The notes under the pieces: model-generated
Seen by the model: the letters and a program-made list of their open reading frames with translations, nothing else
What the model was told of the DNA's origin: nothing
Databases searched by the model: none
Assembly: GCF_001245615.1 (NCBI RefSeq)
Contig: NZ_CWKH01000001.1
Span: 1,364,001 to 1,428,000, forward strand
Length of the DNA stretch: 64,000 nt
Reading direction: 5' to 3'
DNA from: Mycolicibacterium neworleansense
GTDB taxonomy: Bacteria; Actinomycetota; Actinomycetes; Mycobacteriales; Mycobacteriaceae
Shown: positions 18,654 through 27,184 of the stretch, one piece after another
How the letters are laid out: each line of letters begins with the position of its first letter
How positions within the stretch are numbered: position 1 is the first letter of the stretch
Made by a program: the position numbers and the translations under genes

Positions 18654-19135
18654 ACCTTGCGGTTCTCCGACTTGATCAGCCAGGCCAGTTTCTCCAGGCC
18701 GTCGATCAGCTGGTGCAGAATGTCGGCGGTGGTGGGGTCATGGGCATCGACTGCGTCGTGCACTCCGCGCAGGGTGCCGACCGTCGCGTAGATCCGCGTG
18801 GTGATCAGATCGACCACCTCGCCCGTGCTGCGCTCGTAGGCGGGGAAATCCGGAAGCGTCGTGCTCGCGACGACGGTGTCCGACCGTCCGTCAGGAACAG
18901 CATCCAGCGCGCGCATCCGCTCGGCGATGGTGTCGCTGCCCTCTCTGGCGAAATCGACCACCTCGTCGAGCTGCAGGTGCAGATCCCGGAAGTTCGTGCC
19001 GACGACGTTCCAATGCGCCTGCTTGCCCTGCAGGCCGAGCTCGATCAGGTCGACGAGGACCTGCTGAAGATGACCGCCGAGCTCCGGCGCGGCCTGGTAA
19101 CCCTGGATATCCGATTCGTTTCGACGTGTACTCAT
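18650..19135 (-). CDS. dps: Dps-family DNA-binding ferritin (MsDps2-like)
   Basis: 161 residues starting MSTRRNESDIQGYQ. The ferroxidase ligands follow the Dps spacing: H41 (AHWNVVG), H53, D57, D68 and E72. The protein matches the second Dps of M. smegmatis (MsDps2) nearly end to end, including the C-terminus WLIKSENRKV. Dps dodecamers oxidise and store iron with peroxide and bind DNA during starvation and oxidative stress. The gene stands alone, convergent with the cyclase (shared CTAG stops). The 59 bases upstream are unusually AT-rich, with a TAATCT that could be a -10 element. Confidence 0.92.
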   Translation of the reverse strand: MSTRRNESDIQGYQAAPELGGHLQQVLVDLIELGLQGKQAHWNVVGTNFRDLHLQLDEVVDFAREGSDTIAERMRALDAVPDGRSDTVVASTTLPDFPAYERSTGEVVDLITTRIYATVGTLRGVHDAVDAHDPTTADILHQLIDGLEKLAWLIKSENRKV

Positions 19136-19194
19136 GCCATGTGCAACAGCGCCTAAATTGGAATAAATCCAGATTAGCGATTGTGTGGTCACCC

Positions 19195-20959
19195 TCACAC
19201 CGGATGTCGCTCGCTCACCTGGTCCTGCTGATTGAGCAGGCGTGCATACCCCGCGCCCATGCCCAGCAGCGCCAACCCGACGACGATGAACACGGCCACC
19301 CGGAACATCCCGTCGAGCGTTCCCAAGTCGAACAGGAACAGTTTGGCCATGGCGGCGACGACCAGTGCCATCCCGCCGCCGATCGGCAGCGACCGCTGCG
19401 CACGGGGGCGACGGGCCGCGTAGCCGAGCAGCCCGGCCGCCACCGCAATCCAGCAGATGGTTGCCGCCATGTGACCGCCGAAGAACCCGGCCCCGGTACC
19501 GCCCATGACGACACCGGCCGTGACAGTGAACGCCGTGACCGCATAGCCGGCTGCCACCGCCGCGGCCACCCACACCAGCCGGACCACCTCCTGATCCGCG
19601 TCACCGCCCACCGACCATGCCCACGAGATTGTGGCGGCCGCGGCGATCACCAGTACGCTGCCGACCAACACCGAAACCGTAACCCCGCCAGACGGTTTCG
19701 TCGCATGCACGAGAATGTCAGGGCTGGCGGAGTCAAAGTAGATCAGGCCACCGACCACGGCCAGGCCGACGGCGATCCACCGCGTCACCGCGCCTCGTCT
19801 TAATGAGACGGCGACCACCGGGCCCGGCCACCGGTCCGTCGAAGGCGACCAGCACGGCGATCAGCGCGGCAACCGCGGCGAGCACCGTCCACGCCTGGCG
19901 CACCACCGCGCTCAGCCCGGGTATGCGGTCACCTAGGGCCACGATCGCCACCAAAGCCGCGGCCAGCGCCGCCATCATGAGGGCTGCGAGAACACGGTCG
20001 ACGGCGGCCGCCACGCTCAACAGCGGCAGCACGCCGCCCGCCGTGAGGACCGCCGTCGCCGCCGGCCTGGTGGTCCACCGCAGCACCAGCACCCCGCCCG
20101 CCAGCGCCAGCACAGCGGCAAGCCCGCAGGTCAGCCCGAGTACGACGTCATGCCGATCATCGAAGGAGGCCGCAGCCAGCGCGATCAACAACGGCAACGT
20201 CGCCGCCGCGGTGCGCGCGGCATACAGCCACAGCCAGTCCCGGCCGAACTGGACCGGCAGGGCGGCGGCCGACAGGGCCAGCATGAACCCGATGAGCAAC
20301 AGGGTGACACCGTCGGTGACGACGGGCGCCAGGGCGATCAGCGGTATCAGGACCAGCAGGCCCAGCTGTTCGGAGTTCCAGCGCCGCGCCAACGTCAGGC
20401 CGCCGCCACCTATTGCCGCGGCCAGCGCCAGACCGACCGGCGCGGACACCCAGTCGTAGATCGTCGTCACGGCGATCACGTCGATGTATCCAGCGGCGAT
20501 TCCGGTTGCGGCCAGGGCGATCGCACCGACGCGGCCGCCCGGGCGGCGGTAGAGCCACCACCCGGCACCGATCAGTCCGCCGGCCAGGACAGCGCCGGCC
20601 GCGACCCGGAATTCAGGTCGCAGAATGCCCGCTTGCGCCGCCAACACCAGTAGCAGCACCACTCCGGTGAGTGTCACGGTCACCCCGGCCACCGCGAGTG
20701 CCTTGCCGATCCAGCCCTCTGAACGTTCAGGACCGAGTGCGGGTGCGGGCCGGGGTGGCACGGAGACCGGCCCCGTGACCGACGGCCACGTCGTGGCCAC
20801 CGCGGCAGGCGCAGGCAACGGAGGTGGCACCGGCGCCGGCGCCTGATCGACCATGCGGGCCAGCTCCCCCAGATCCGCTGACACCCGGTTCAAATACGCC
20901 GAGATCGCGGCCAGGTCGGAGGACATCCGGGCGATGACAACGCGATGAGGTTCGCTCAT
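19195..20959 (-). pseudogene. DUF2339 polytopic membrane protein, broken by a one-base frameshift
   Basis: Reading starts at the ATG at 20959 (MSEPHRVVIARM) with a helical, Pro-rich N-terminus and then a run of membrane helices typical of DUF2339. At about 19815-19830 the frame shifts: FDGPVAGP is followed by out-of-frame residues and a stop at 19733, while the family-like sequence (WIAVGLAVVGGLIYFD onwards) continues in the next frame to the TGA at 19195. The span is 1765 bases, one more than a multiple of three, so removing a single base restores about 587 residues. The shift sits in CCGGGCCCGG, a palindrome prone to assembly error. Either a sequencing artefact or a true inactivation. Function of the family is unknown. 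Confidence 0.8.
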
Positions 20960-21002
20960 GCGGTCATCGTGGCAACAAAAAGGGCGGCCGTGATGAGTAG
21001 GA

Positions 21003-21656
21003 CTACTCGTCGAGTCCGTGCTCGATGGCGTAGCGCGCCAACTCGACGCGGTTGGCGACCTGCAGCTTGCGGAACGTCGCCTGGACATGGTTTTCCACCG
21101 TCCGGTGGCTCAGCGAGAGGCGGGTGGCGATCTGCTTGGCCGTCAATCCTTTTGCCACGTAACGCAGCACCTCGGTCTCCCGCTCGGTCAGACTGGGAGT
21201 GGCCGGGCCGTCGTCCGGCCGTTGCGCGATCCGCCGGTATTCACCCAGGACCAGCCCGGCCAGCCCCGGGGTGAACACCGCACGCCCGTCCGCGGTGGCC
21301 CGCACCGCGTCGGTCAGCTCGGCTTTCGACGCACTCTTCACCAGATAGCCGGTGGCCCCGGCCTTCACCGCCTCCAGAACGTCGTCGCGCTCGTCGGAGG
21401 CCGAGAGCACCAGCACCCGCGACGACGGCGACACCGACAGCACCTCGGCGGTGGCTGTGGCACCGCTACCGTCGGACAGGCTCATGTCCATGACCACCAC
21501 ATCGGGCAGGACCACGCCGGCCCGCCTGCGCGCCGAAGCCACGCCATCGGCGGTGGCCACCACGTCGAACCCCTCGTCGGCGAGGTCACGGGCCACCGCG
21601 TCGCGCCAAATCGGGTGATCGTCGACGACCATCACGGTCAGTGCTGCCTCGGTCAT
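21003..21656 (-). CDS. NarL/LuxR-family response regulator
   Basis: 217 residues from the ATG at 21656, overlapping the kinase stop by one base (TGATG). The receiver domain occupies about 6-122 with acidic pocket D12-D13, phosphoacceptor D57 (VVVMDMSLSDG) and Lys near 108 (YLVKSAS). A C-terminal LuxR-type helix-turn-helix follows (LTERETEVLRYVAKGL... HRTVENHV). It should bind DNA as a dimer once phosphorylated by the adjacent kinase. Targets are unknown; DUF2339 lies 43 bases downstream on the same strand and may be co-transcribed. Confidence 0.92.
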   Translation of the reverse strand: MTEAALTVMVVDDHPIWRDAVARDLADEGFDVVATADGVASARRRAGVVLPDVVVMDMSLSDGSGATATAEVLSVSPSSRVLVLSASDERDDVLEAVKAGATGYLVKSASKAELTDAVRATADGRAVFTPGLAGLVLGEYRRIAQRPDDGPATPSLTERETEVLRYVAKGLTAKQIATRLSLSHRTVENHVQATFRKLQVANRVELARYAIEHGLDE

Positions 21657-22807
21657 CACTGCCCCTTCTCCATCGCGGTGCCACTCGGGCGGGGCAGCGT
21701 CAGCTCCCATTCCGTGCCGCAACCCGGTGCCGTGTGCAGCACGGCTTGTCCGCCCAGCCAATCCATGCGGCCCACAATTGATTTCGCGATACCCACATGG
21801 CCTTCGCCGACCGCCTCGGCCAGGCGCCCGTCGCCGATACCCACCCCGTCGTCACGGATGCTCACCGTCACCGAATCGCCCAGATCTTCCAACAGTACGA
21901 AGACCCGGGCGTCGGCACCGGCGTGTGCGGCCGCGTTGTCGAGGGCATTGCACGCCGCGGCGAACAACTCTTGGGCAGTTTCATGTTCGAGCAACACCGG
22001 CTCGGCCGGGAGGCTGACCGAGACCCGATCGGAGGCGCGGCTCCGCAGCAGCGCGCCGATGTCGGTCGCCCCGCCGGTGTGCACCTCCGGGTCGGGCGCG
22101 CTGACCAACCTGCGCAAGGCGCGCTCCTGCTCGCCCGCCAATTCAGCCAATTCGGCTGTCTCACCACCGATTTCGCGTCCGCGCCGGGATACCAAGGCCA
22201 GCACCTGAATGGCTCCGTCGTGCACGCGGCGTGACAACCGCTCCCGTTCCTCCAGCGACGCGGTCAGCCGCGCCGCGCGCTCCAACTCGGAGTGGGCACG
22301 GCGCGCGGTCTGGGCCGCCATCCCCACCGCGAGACCGACGGCCAATTCGATGACGATGGTGGCGTTGCGGCCCAGATTGACGCTGACGTAGCCCTTCAGC
22401 GCGGCCGCGGCGGCCATCACCGTCAGGCCGGCCGCCATACCTCCGACCGGGCCGAATTGCAGTGCGGCCGAAATGGTGGCATTCGTCGCCCACAACGTGG
22501 TGGGCCAGGACTGGTTGTCGGCGATCCAGTGGTCGGACGCCACCAGCTCGGTCGAGAGCATGAGCGCCAGGACCACCACGATCTCGGCGATCACCCACGC
22601 CGGGCGACGGCCGAAACCCTGCAGGTAGGCGATCGCGCACGCGATGCTCCAGGCGATCAGCACCGCACACAGCACGCCGGCCAGTACCGGACGCATCAGA
22701 TCGTCGTTGATCGCGATCTGAAAACCCACTGCGTACAGACAGCTCAGCAGCCGGAAGATCTGCGCGGCACGCCACAACGGCGTGACCGGGTCCGGGCGGC
22801 GCTGCAT
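21656..22807 (-). CDS. Sensor histidine kinase, HisKA_3 type (MacS-like)
   Basis: 383 residues from the ATG at 22807 (MQRRPDPVTPLWR). Five or six hydrophobic helices cover about 15-170, a short coiled linker follows, then the dimerisation/phosphoacceptor box LSRRVHDGAIQVLAL with H196 and a HATPase_c domain with N box ALDNAAAHAG and G box DDGVGIGDG. No periplasmic domain is visible, so it probably senses a membrane-associated signal. The overall plan matches the actinobacterial MacS group. Translationally coupled to the response regulator at 21003. Signal unknown. Confidence 0.9.
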   Translation of the reverse strand: MQRRPDPVTPLWRAAQIFRLLSCLYAVGFQIAINDDLMRPVLAGVLCAVLIAWSIACAIAYLQGFGRRPAWVIAEIVVVLALMLSTELVASDHWIADNQSWPTTLWATNATISAALQFGPVGGMAAGLTVMAAAAALKGYVSVNLGRNATIVIELAVGLAVGMAAQTARRAHSELERAARLTASLEERERLSRRVHDGAIQVLALVSRRGREIGGETAELAELAGEQERALRRLVSAPDPEVHTGGATDIGALLRSRASDRVSVSLPAEPVLLEHETAQELFAAACNALDNAAAHAGADARVFVLLEDLGDSVTVSIRDDGVGIGDGRLAEAVGEGHVGIAKSIVGRMDWLGGQAVLHTAPGCGTEWELTLPRPSGTAMEKGQ

Positions 22808-22863
22808 GCGCCCAGCATAAAGTTGCCCAGCAGCGCCAGGGAGCACCGATCTGGCGCGTCGGG

Positions 22864-23721
22864 CTACCCGTCGCCCCGTGCCACGGGCCGGTCCGGATCA
22901 GAGGCCCACTCCGACCACGACCCGGGATACAGTGCCGCGTTCACGCCGGCGGCAGCCAGGGCAGCCACCGCCAGCGCCGCCGTCACCCCTGACCCGCAGT
23001 AGGCGCCGGCTTTGGCGCCACCGGCTATGCCAAGATCGGCGAGAAGCGCGTGAAGCCCGGCATCCGGGAGCAGTGTGCCGTCGGCGGAAAGCAACTGGGT
23101 GCTGGGCAGATTGACCGCCCCGGGGATGTGGCCGGCCACCGGGTCGACCGGTTCAGCGTCGCCGCGAAACCGTTCCGGCGCCCGCGCATCCAGCAGCACA
23201 TCGACGCCCGACTGCGCCTGTTCGGCGGTCAGGGTGCGCAGTGCCCCGCGGTACAGGTCGTCGTGGATGACCTCGACATCACCGGGCCCGGGCGTGACCG
23301 GGCCGGATTGCAGAACCTCACCCGCCGCGGTCCAGGCCGGAAGACCTCCGTCGAGGATGCGGACGCCGTCGACCCCGGCCGCGGTCAACACCCACCAGGC
23401 CCGGGACGACCCGGCGCGGTTCCAGTCGTCGTAGACCACCGTCGGTACGCCCTTGCGCACGCCCCAACGGCGTGCGGCTGCCTGCAGGTCCGCCCCGGAG
23501 GGCAACGGATGGCGGCCACGGCCGGTGACCCGGTGATCGGACAGGTCGTCGTCCAGCGAGACGTAGACGGCGCCGGGAAGATGGCCGGTCAGGTACGCCT
23601 GTTCACCATCGGGCTCGGCCAATGACCAACGCACGTCCAACACGGTGACGGGACTCCCGGAGGCGATGTGCTCACGAAGTTCACCGGCAGTGACGAATAC
23701 GCCATCTCGTGCGGAAGCCAC
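22864..23721 (-). CDS. Tandem-rhodanese sulfurtransferase (thiosulfate or mercaptopyruvate type)
   Basis: 285 residues with two rhodanese domains. The first, about 8-125, has DDDLSD and YDDWNRAGSSRAWW and lacks an active Cys. The second, about 150-280, carries the catalytic loop CGSGVTAA with C242. The CGSGV-type loop is common to 3-mercaptopyruvate and thiosulfate sulfurtransferases, so substrate is not resolved. It begins 10 bases after the ABC ATPase stop and so looks co-transcribed with an amino-acid importer, which favours a role in sulfur taken from imported cyst(e)ine. Cytoplasmic; no signal peptide. Confidence 0.88.
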   Translation of the reverse strand: MASARDGVFVTAGELREHIASGSPVTVLDVRWSLAEPDGEQAYLTGHLPGAVYVSLDDDLSDHRVTGRGRHPLPSGADLQAAARRWGVRKGVPTVVYDDWNRAGSSRAWWVLTAAGVDGVRILDGGLPAWTAAGEVLQSGPVTPGPGDVEVIHDDLYRGALRTLTAEQAQSGVDVLLDARAPERFRGDAEPVDPVAGHIPGAVNLPSTQLLSADGTLLPDAGLHALLADLGIAGGAKAGAYCGSGVTAALAVAALAAAGVNAALYPGSWSEWASDPDRPVARGDG

Positions 23722-23731
23722 GTAATCGAAG

Positions 23732-24505
23732 CTACATCACCTTCGACAGAAACTCCTTTGTGCGTGCGTGTTTGGGATTGGCCATCACCTCGCGCGGAGG
23801 ACCGCTCTCCACGATCACGCCGCCGTCCATGAACACCAGCTTGTCGGCGACCTCACGGGCAAAACCCATTTCGTGAGTGACCACCACCATGGTCATGCCC
23901 TCGCCCGCCAGTTTCTTGATCACCGCCAGCACCTCACCGACCAGCTCGGGATCCAGTGCCGACGTCGGCTCGTCGAACAGCATCAGCTTGGGGTTCATCG
24001 CCAGTGCCCGGGCGATGGCCACCCGCTGCTGCTGTCCGCCCGACAGCTGGGCCGGATAGGCGTCGGCCTTGGCGGCCAACCCCACCTGGTCGAGCAGGTC
24101 CTTCGCCCGAGCCACCGCGGCTTCCTTTTTCACCTTCTTGACCCGGATGGGTGCCTCGATGATGTTCTCCAGCGCCGTACGGTGCGGGAACAGGTTGAAA
24201 TGCTGGAACACCATGCCGATGTCGCGGCGTTGGCGAGCGGCGTCTCGCGGGGCCATCTCGTGCAGCTTGCCGCCGCGTTCGCGATAGCCGATCAGCTCCC
24301 CGTCGACGTAGAGCCGGCCGGCGTTGACCTGCTCGAGATGGTTGATGCACCGCAGGAACGTCGACTTGCCCGAGCCCGACGGACCGACCATGCACAAAAC
24401 CTCACCCCTGCCGACGTCCAGGGTGACGCCCTTGAGGACGTGCAGGGCACCGAAGTTCTTGCACACGGTTTCGGCCCGCACCATCGGTTCGGCGGCAGCG
24501 GTCAT
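23732..24505 (-). CDS. Polar amino-acid ABC transporter, ATP-binding subunit
   Basis: 257 residues from the ATG at 24505 ([13 protein letters not shown]). Walker [10 protein letters not shown] at about 39-47, Q-loop [10 protein letters not shown], signature [15 protein letters not shown] and Walker [13 protein letters not shown] are all present, with the H-loop in [10 protein letters not shown]. It is of the GlnQ/HisP type. It overlaps the permease stop by four bases and precedes the rhodanese by 10. With the permease and lipoprotein upstream it completes a one-permease importer. Substrate not determinable; the rhodanese link suggests cystine or another sulfur amino acid. Confidence 0.93.
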   Translation of the reverse strand: MTAAAEPMVRAETVCKNFGALHVLKGVTLDVGRGEVLCMVGPSGSGKSTFLRCINHLEQVNAGRLYVDGELIGYRERGGKLHEMAPRDAARQRRDIGMVFQHFNLFPHRTALENIIEAPIRVKKVKKEAAVARAKDLLDQVGLAAKADAYPAQLSGGQQQRVAIARALAMNPKLMLFDEPTSALDPELVGEVLAVIKKLAGEGMTMVVVTHEMGFAREVADKLVFMDGGVIVESGPPREVMANPKHARTKEFLSKVM

Positions 24506-25407
24506 GGATGCGGTTCTCCCATCTGCGCTTTGGCCAGAGCCTGAAGCTGTTTGGAGGTGAGCCTGCGCGACGCACCCCGCGAGAAGTGCCGCTCCAGGTA
24601 GTACTGCCCGACCATCAGGACGCTGGTGATCGCCAGGTACCAGGTGGAAGCCACCAGCAGCAGCGGAACCGGCTCGAACAATGCGACCCCGATATCTTTT
24701 GAGCGGCCGTACAACTCGAAGCTGTACGGCACGGCGGTGACCAGCGATGTGGTCTTGAGCATGCTGATGAACTCGTTGCCGGTCGGCGGGATGATGACGC
24801 GCATCGCCTGAGGAAGAACGGTGCGCCGCATCGTCATTCCCCACGACATGCCGAGCGCGACAGAGGCTTCGGTCTGGCCTTCGGGTACCGAGATCAGCCC
24901 GCCCCGGATGATCTCGGCCATATAGGCGGCCTCGTTCAGGCCCAGGCCGAGAACCGCCAGCCAGAACACATTCGGATCGGCCAGGCTGAACTCGAACAGC
25001 GTCGGACCCCACGGCACACCGAGCTGGATGTTCTTGTAGATCACCGGTACCAGGCCCCACAGCACCAACTGGACGTAGATCGGTGTGCCGCGGAAGATCC
25101 ACAGATACGTCCAGGACACCGCCTTGAGCACCGGGTTCGGCGATAACCGCATCACCGCGAGAATCACGCCGAGCACCAGCGCCAAGACCATCGAGTAGAT
25201 GGTCAGTTGCAGTGTGTTCCAGGCAGCTTCGGAAATCCGTTGGTCGAAGAGGTACTTGGCGTACGTCTGCCATCCGTATGCCTCGTTGGTGGCCGCGCCC
25301 CAGACGAACAGCCCGAGCAGGATGACAATGATCCCCGCCGCCACCCACCGCCACGGATGTCGCAGCGGGACCGCGTCGATGGCGGGCGGCGGCGACGCAT
25401 CAGTCAT
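24502..25407 (-). CDS. Polar amino-acid ABC transporter, permease
   Basis: 301 residues from the ATG at 25407 ([13 protein letters not shown]), seven bases after the binding-protein stop. A HisM/GlnP-type permease domain with about five helices spans 65-275, including [10 protein letters not shown] and the EAA-like loop [24 protein letters not shown], which contacts the ATPase. A longer N-terminal helix precedes the domain (about 24-42), as is common in actinobacteria. Being the only permease, it must homodimerise. Confidence 0.92.
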   Translation of the reverse strand: MTDASPPPAIDAVPLRHPWRWVAAGIIVILLGLFVWGAATNEAYGWQTYAKYLFDQRISEAAWNTLQLTIYSMVLALVLGVILAVMRLSPNPVLKAVSWTYLWIFRGTPIYVQLVLWGLVPVIYKNIQLGVPWGPTLFEFSLADPNVFWLAVLGLGLNEAAYMAEIIRGGLISVPEGQTEASVALGMSWGMTMRRTVLPQAMRVIIPPTGNEFISMLKTTSLVTAVPYSFELYGRSKDIGVALFEPVPLLLVASTWYLAITSVLMVGQYYLERHFSRGASRRLTSKQLQALAKAQMGEPHP

Positions 25408-25414
25408 CGGCGGC

Positions 25415-26332
25415 TCAGCTGACTGCACCGTTGATGACCGGCTTGTCGATCATCCCGTTCTCGGCACCCCAGTTGGTGGCCACCTGCTTGTACGCCCCGC
25501 TGTCGATGAGGTGCTGCAGTGCCTGCCTGAGGGATTCGGCCAGCGGCGAGCCCTTCTGCACGGCCCACCCGTAGGGAGCGGAATCGAAGATCTCCCCCGC
25601 GGCCTCCAACTTGCCGTCACTCTGCTTGATCGCGTAGGCCGTCACCGGCGAGTCCGCGGACATGGCGTCGGCCTGACCCAGCATGACCGCACTGGTGGCC
25701 GCGGTCTGGTCATCGAACTTGATGACATTGATCGTGGGCTTACCGGCCTCCAGGCACTTCTTGATGCGGGCCGGCATCTCTTCGGTGTCCTGCACGGTGG
25801 CCGTCTGCACCGCAACCTTCTTGCCGCAGGCGTCATCCGGGTTGATGCCCGCACCGACCTTCTGCGCCCACGCCGAGCCGGCCTTGAAGTAGGTGACGAA
25901 GTCGACCTGCTCCTCACGTTTCTTCGAGTCGGTGAACGAGGACATACCGACGTTGTAGTTGCCGCCCTGAACCGACGGAATGATCTTGTCGAACAGCGAG
26001 GCCCGGTACTCGGGAGTGAGGCCCAGCGTCGCGGCGATGGCATTCATCAAATCGACGTCGAAGCCGATGATCTTGCCGGCGGGGTCCTTGAATTCGTTCG
26101 GGGGGTACGACGGATCGGTGCCGATGATGAGCTTGCCGCTCGATTTGATCGGCTCCGGCAGGGTGTTGGCGATCGCGTCGACCTTCTCGGCCGACGCCGC
26201 GGTGGTCTCGGTAGCCGGCCCGCTGCTATCGGTGTTGGTGGCGCAGCCCGACATTGCCAGTGCGCCGCTGGCGGCGACCACCACCGCGAAACGCCACACC
26301 TTGCTTCGTCGGGGTTGACATCCAACTGTCAC
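25415..26332 (-). CDS. Polar amino-acid ABC transporter, substrate-binding lipoprotein
   Basis: 305 residues from a GTG at 26332; a GTG 11 codons later would also leave a full signal peptide. The lipobox ALAMSGC puts the lipidated Cys at 30. An SBP_bac_3 domain covers about 65-295 (IIGTDPSYPPNEFKD, GFDVDLMNAIAATLG, FDDQTAATSAVMLGQ). It captures substrate outside the membrane and delivers it to the permease. First gene of the importer-rhodanese operon. Divergent from the HdeD-like gene across 174 bases that include CCGTAAAATCC, a possible -10 for the plus-strand gene. Confidence 0.92.
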   Translation of the reverse strand: MTVGCQPRRSKVWRFAVVVAASGALAMSGCATNTDSSGPATETTAASAEKVDAIANTLPEPIKSSGKLIIGTDPSYPPNEFKDPAGKIIGFDVDLMNAIAATLGLTPEYRASLFDKIIPSVQGGNYNVGMSSFTDSKKREEQVDFVTYFKAGSAWAQKVGAGINPDDACGKKVAVQTATVQDTEEMPARIKKCLEAGKPTINVIKFDDQTAATSAVMLGQADAMSADSPVTAYAIKQSDGKLEAAGEIFDSAPYGWAVQKGSPLAESLRQALQHLIDSGAYKQVATNWGAENGMIDKPVINGAVS

Positions 26333-26506
26333 GATTGCCTCTTTTCTCTGTCTGCGGCTGTGGTCGGGCTATCCCAAATCGGAGACGTTAACGCCCTCCG
26401 GCCGGGGATGCAGCGCCGGTAACGGAACCTTAACGAGCATGCTTCGACGCCACAGCCGTACCGTAAAATCCGTGTTCAGGGCCGCTGTCTGTGCCACACT
26501 GCGACC

Positions 26507-27094
26507 ATGGAAAGCACCGCTGCCCCAAGCTTGTTGCCGCACCTGTGGAAGACGGCGTTAGTCACCGGCATCCTCGCCATCCTCCTCGGCATCCTCGTAT
26601 TCATCCGCCCCGGAGCGGCGATCTTCGTCACCGCCATTTTCTTCGGCGCCTATCTGTTGATCACCGGCATCTCACAGCTCGTACTGGCATTCAGCCTCCG
26701 TGCGTCCGTCGGCGGACGGGTGTTGCTGTTCATCGGCGGTGCCGCCGCGCTCGTCCTGGCCGTGCTGTGCTTCGTCAACCTACAGAATTCGGTCGATCTG
26801 CTGGCGATCTGGATCGGCGTCGGGTTCATCTTCCGCGGTGTCGCGACAACGATGTCGGCCATCGGAGACCCGTCGCTGCCCGGACGTATCTGGGAGATCA
26901 TCGTCGGCATCATCAGCGTGATCGCCGGCATCATCATGTTCGTCGCCCCGCTGGAAGGTCTGGTCGCCCTGACTCAGGTCACCGGCATCATCCTGATCAT
27001 CGTCGGCGTGTTCGAGGTGATCTCGGCGTTCGGCATCCGCAGCGACGCCAAGAAGCTCAAGGCCGCGTTCTCGCCGGAGGCGCCGGCGTCGTGA
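26507..27094 (+). CDS. HdeD-family (DUF308) membrane protein, Rv1624c-like
   Basis: 195 residues with six hydrophobic helices in three hairpins, matching the HdeD/DUF308 family. Enterobacterial HdeD is linked to acid resistance; mycobacterial members have no assigned function. Length and position beside the cyd operon equal Rv1624c (195 residues) of M. tuberculosis, though the strand relation to cydA may differ. The stop (27092-27094) lies about 90 bases before cydA, so read-through into cydABDC is possible. Confidence 0.85.
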   Translation: MESTAAPSLLPHLWKTALVTGILAILLGILVFIRPGAAIFVTAIFFGAYLLITGISQLVLAFSLRASVGGRVLLFIGGAAALVLAVLCFVNLQNSVDLLAIWIGVGFIFRGVATTMSAIGDPSLPGRIWEIIVGIISVIAGIIMFVAPLEGLVALTQVTGIILIIVGVFEVISAFGIRSDAKKLKAAFSPEAPAS

Positions 27095-27184
27095 CGTAGG
27101 ACACCGGTCAGCGACGGCGGTTTCTACCCGAACATCTACTACACTCCGTCGTAGATTGGTCTGAGACCTCGGAAGTAGGACCAG
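27091..27184 (+). promoter_or_regulatory. cydA upstream region with two dyads
   Basis: CTACTACACTCCGTCGTAG at 27136-27154 is an imperfect inverted repeat (arms CTACTA/TCGTAG) that resembles half-sites of the mycobacterial BlaI operator (TACTACA). GGTCTGAGACC at 27158-27168 is a perfect dyad 16 bases before the ATG, in the likely 5' leader. GTGACGTAGGACAC at 27091-27104 has one good half of a CRP site (GTGA-N6-TCAC) but a poor second half. In M. smegmatis cydAB responds to CRP and oxygen, from memory. All three are candidates only. Confidence 0.35.

Noticed and set aside
27091..27104. CRP site upstream of cydA
   Set aside because: Only the GTGA half is good; the second half ACAC departs from TCAC and the site overlaps the HdeD-like stop, so it is kept only as a weak candidate.
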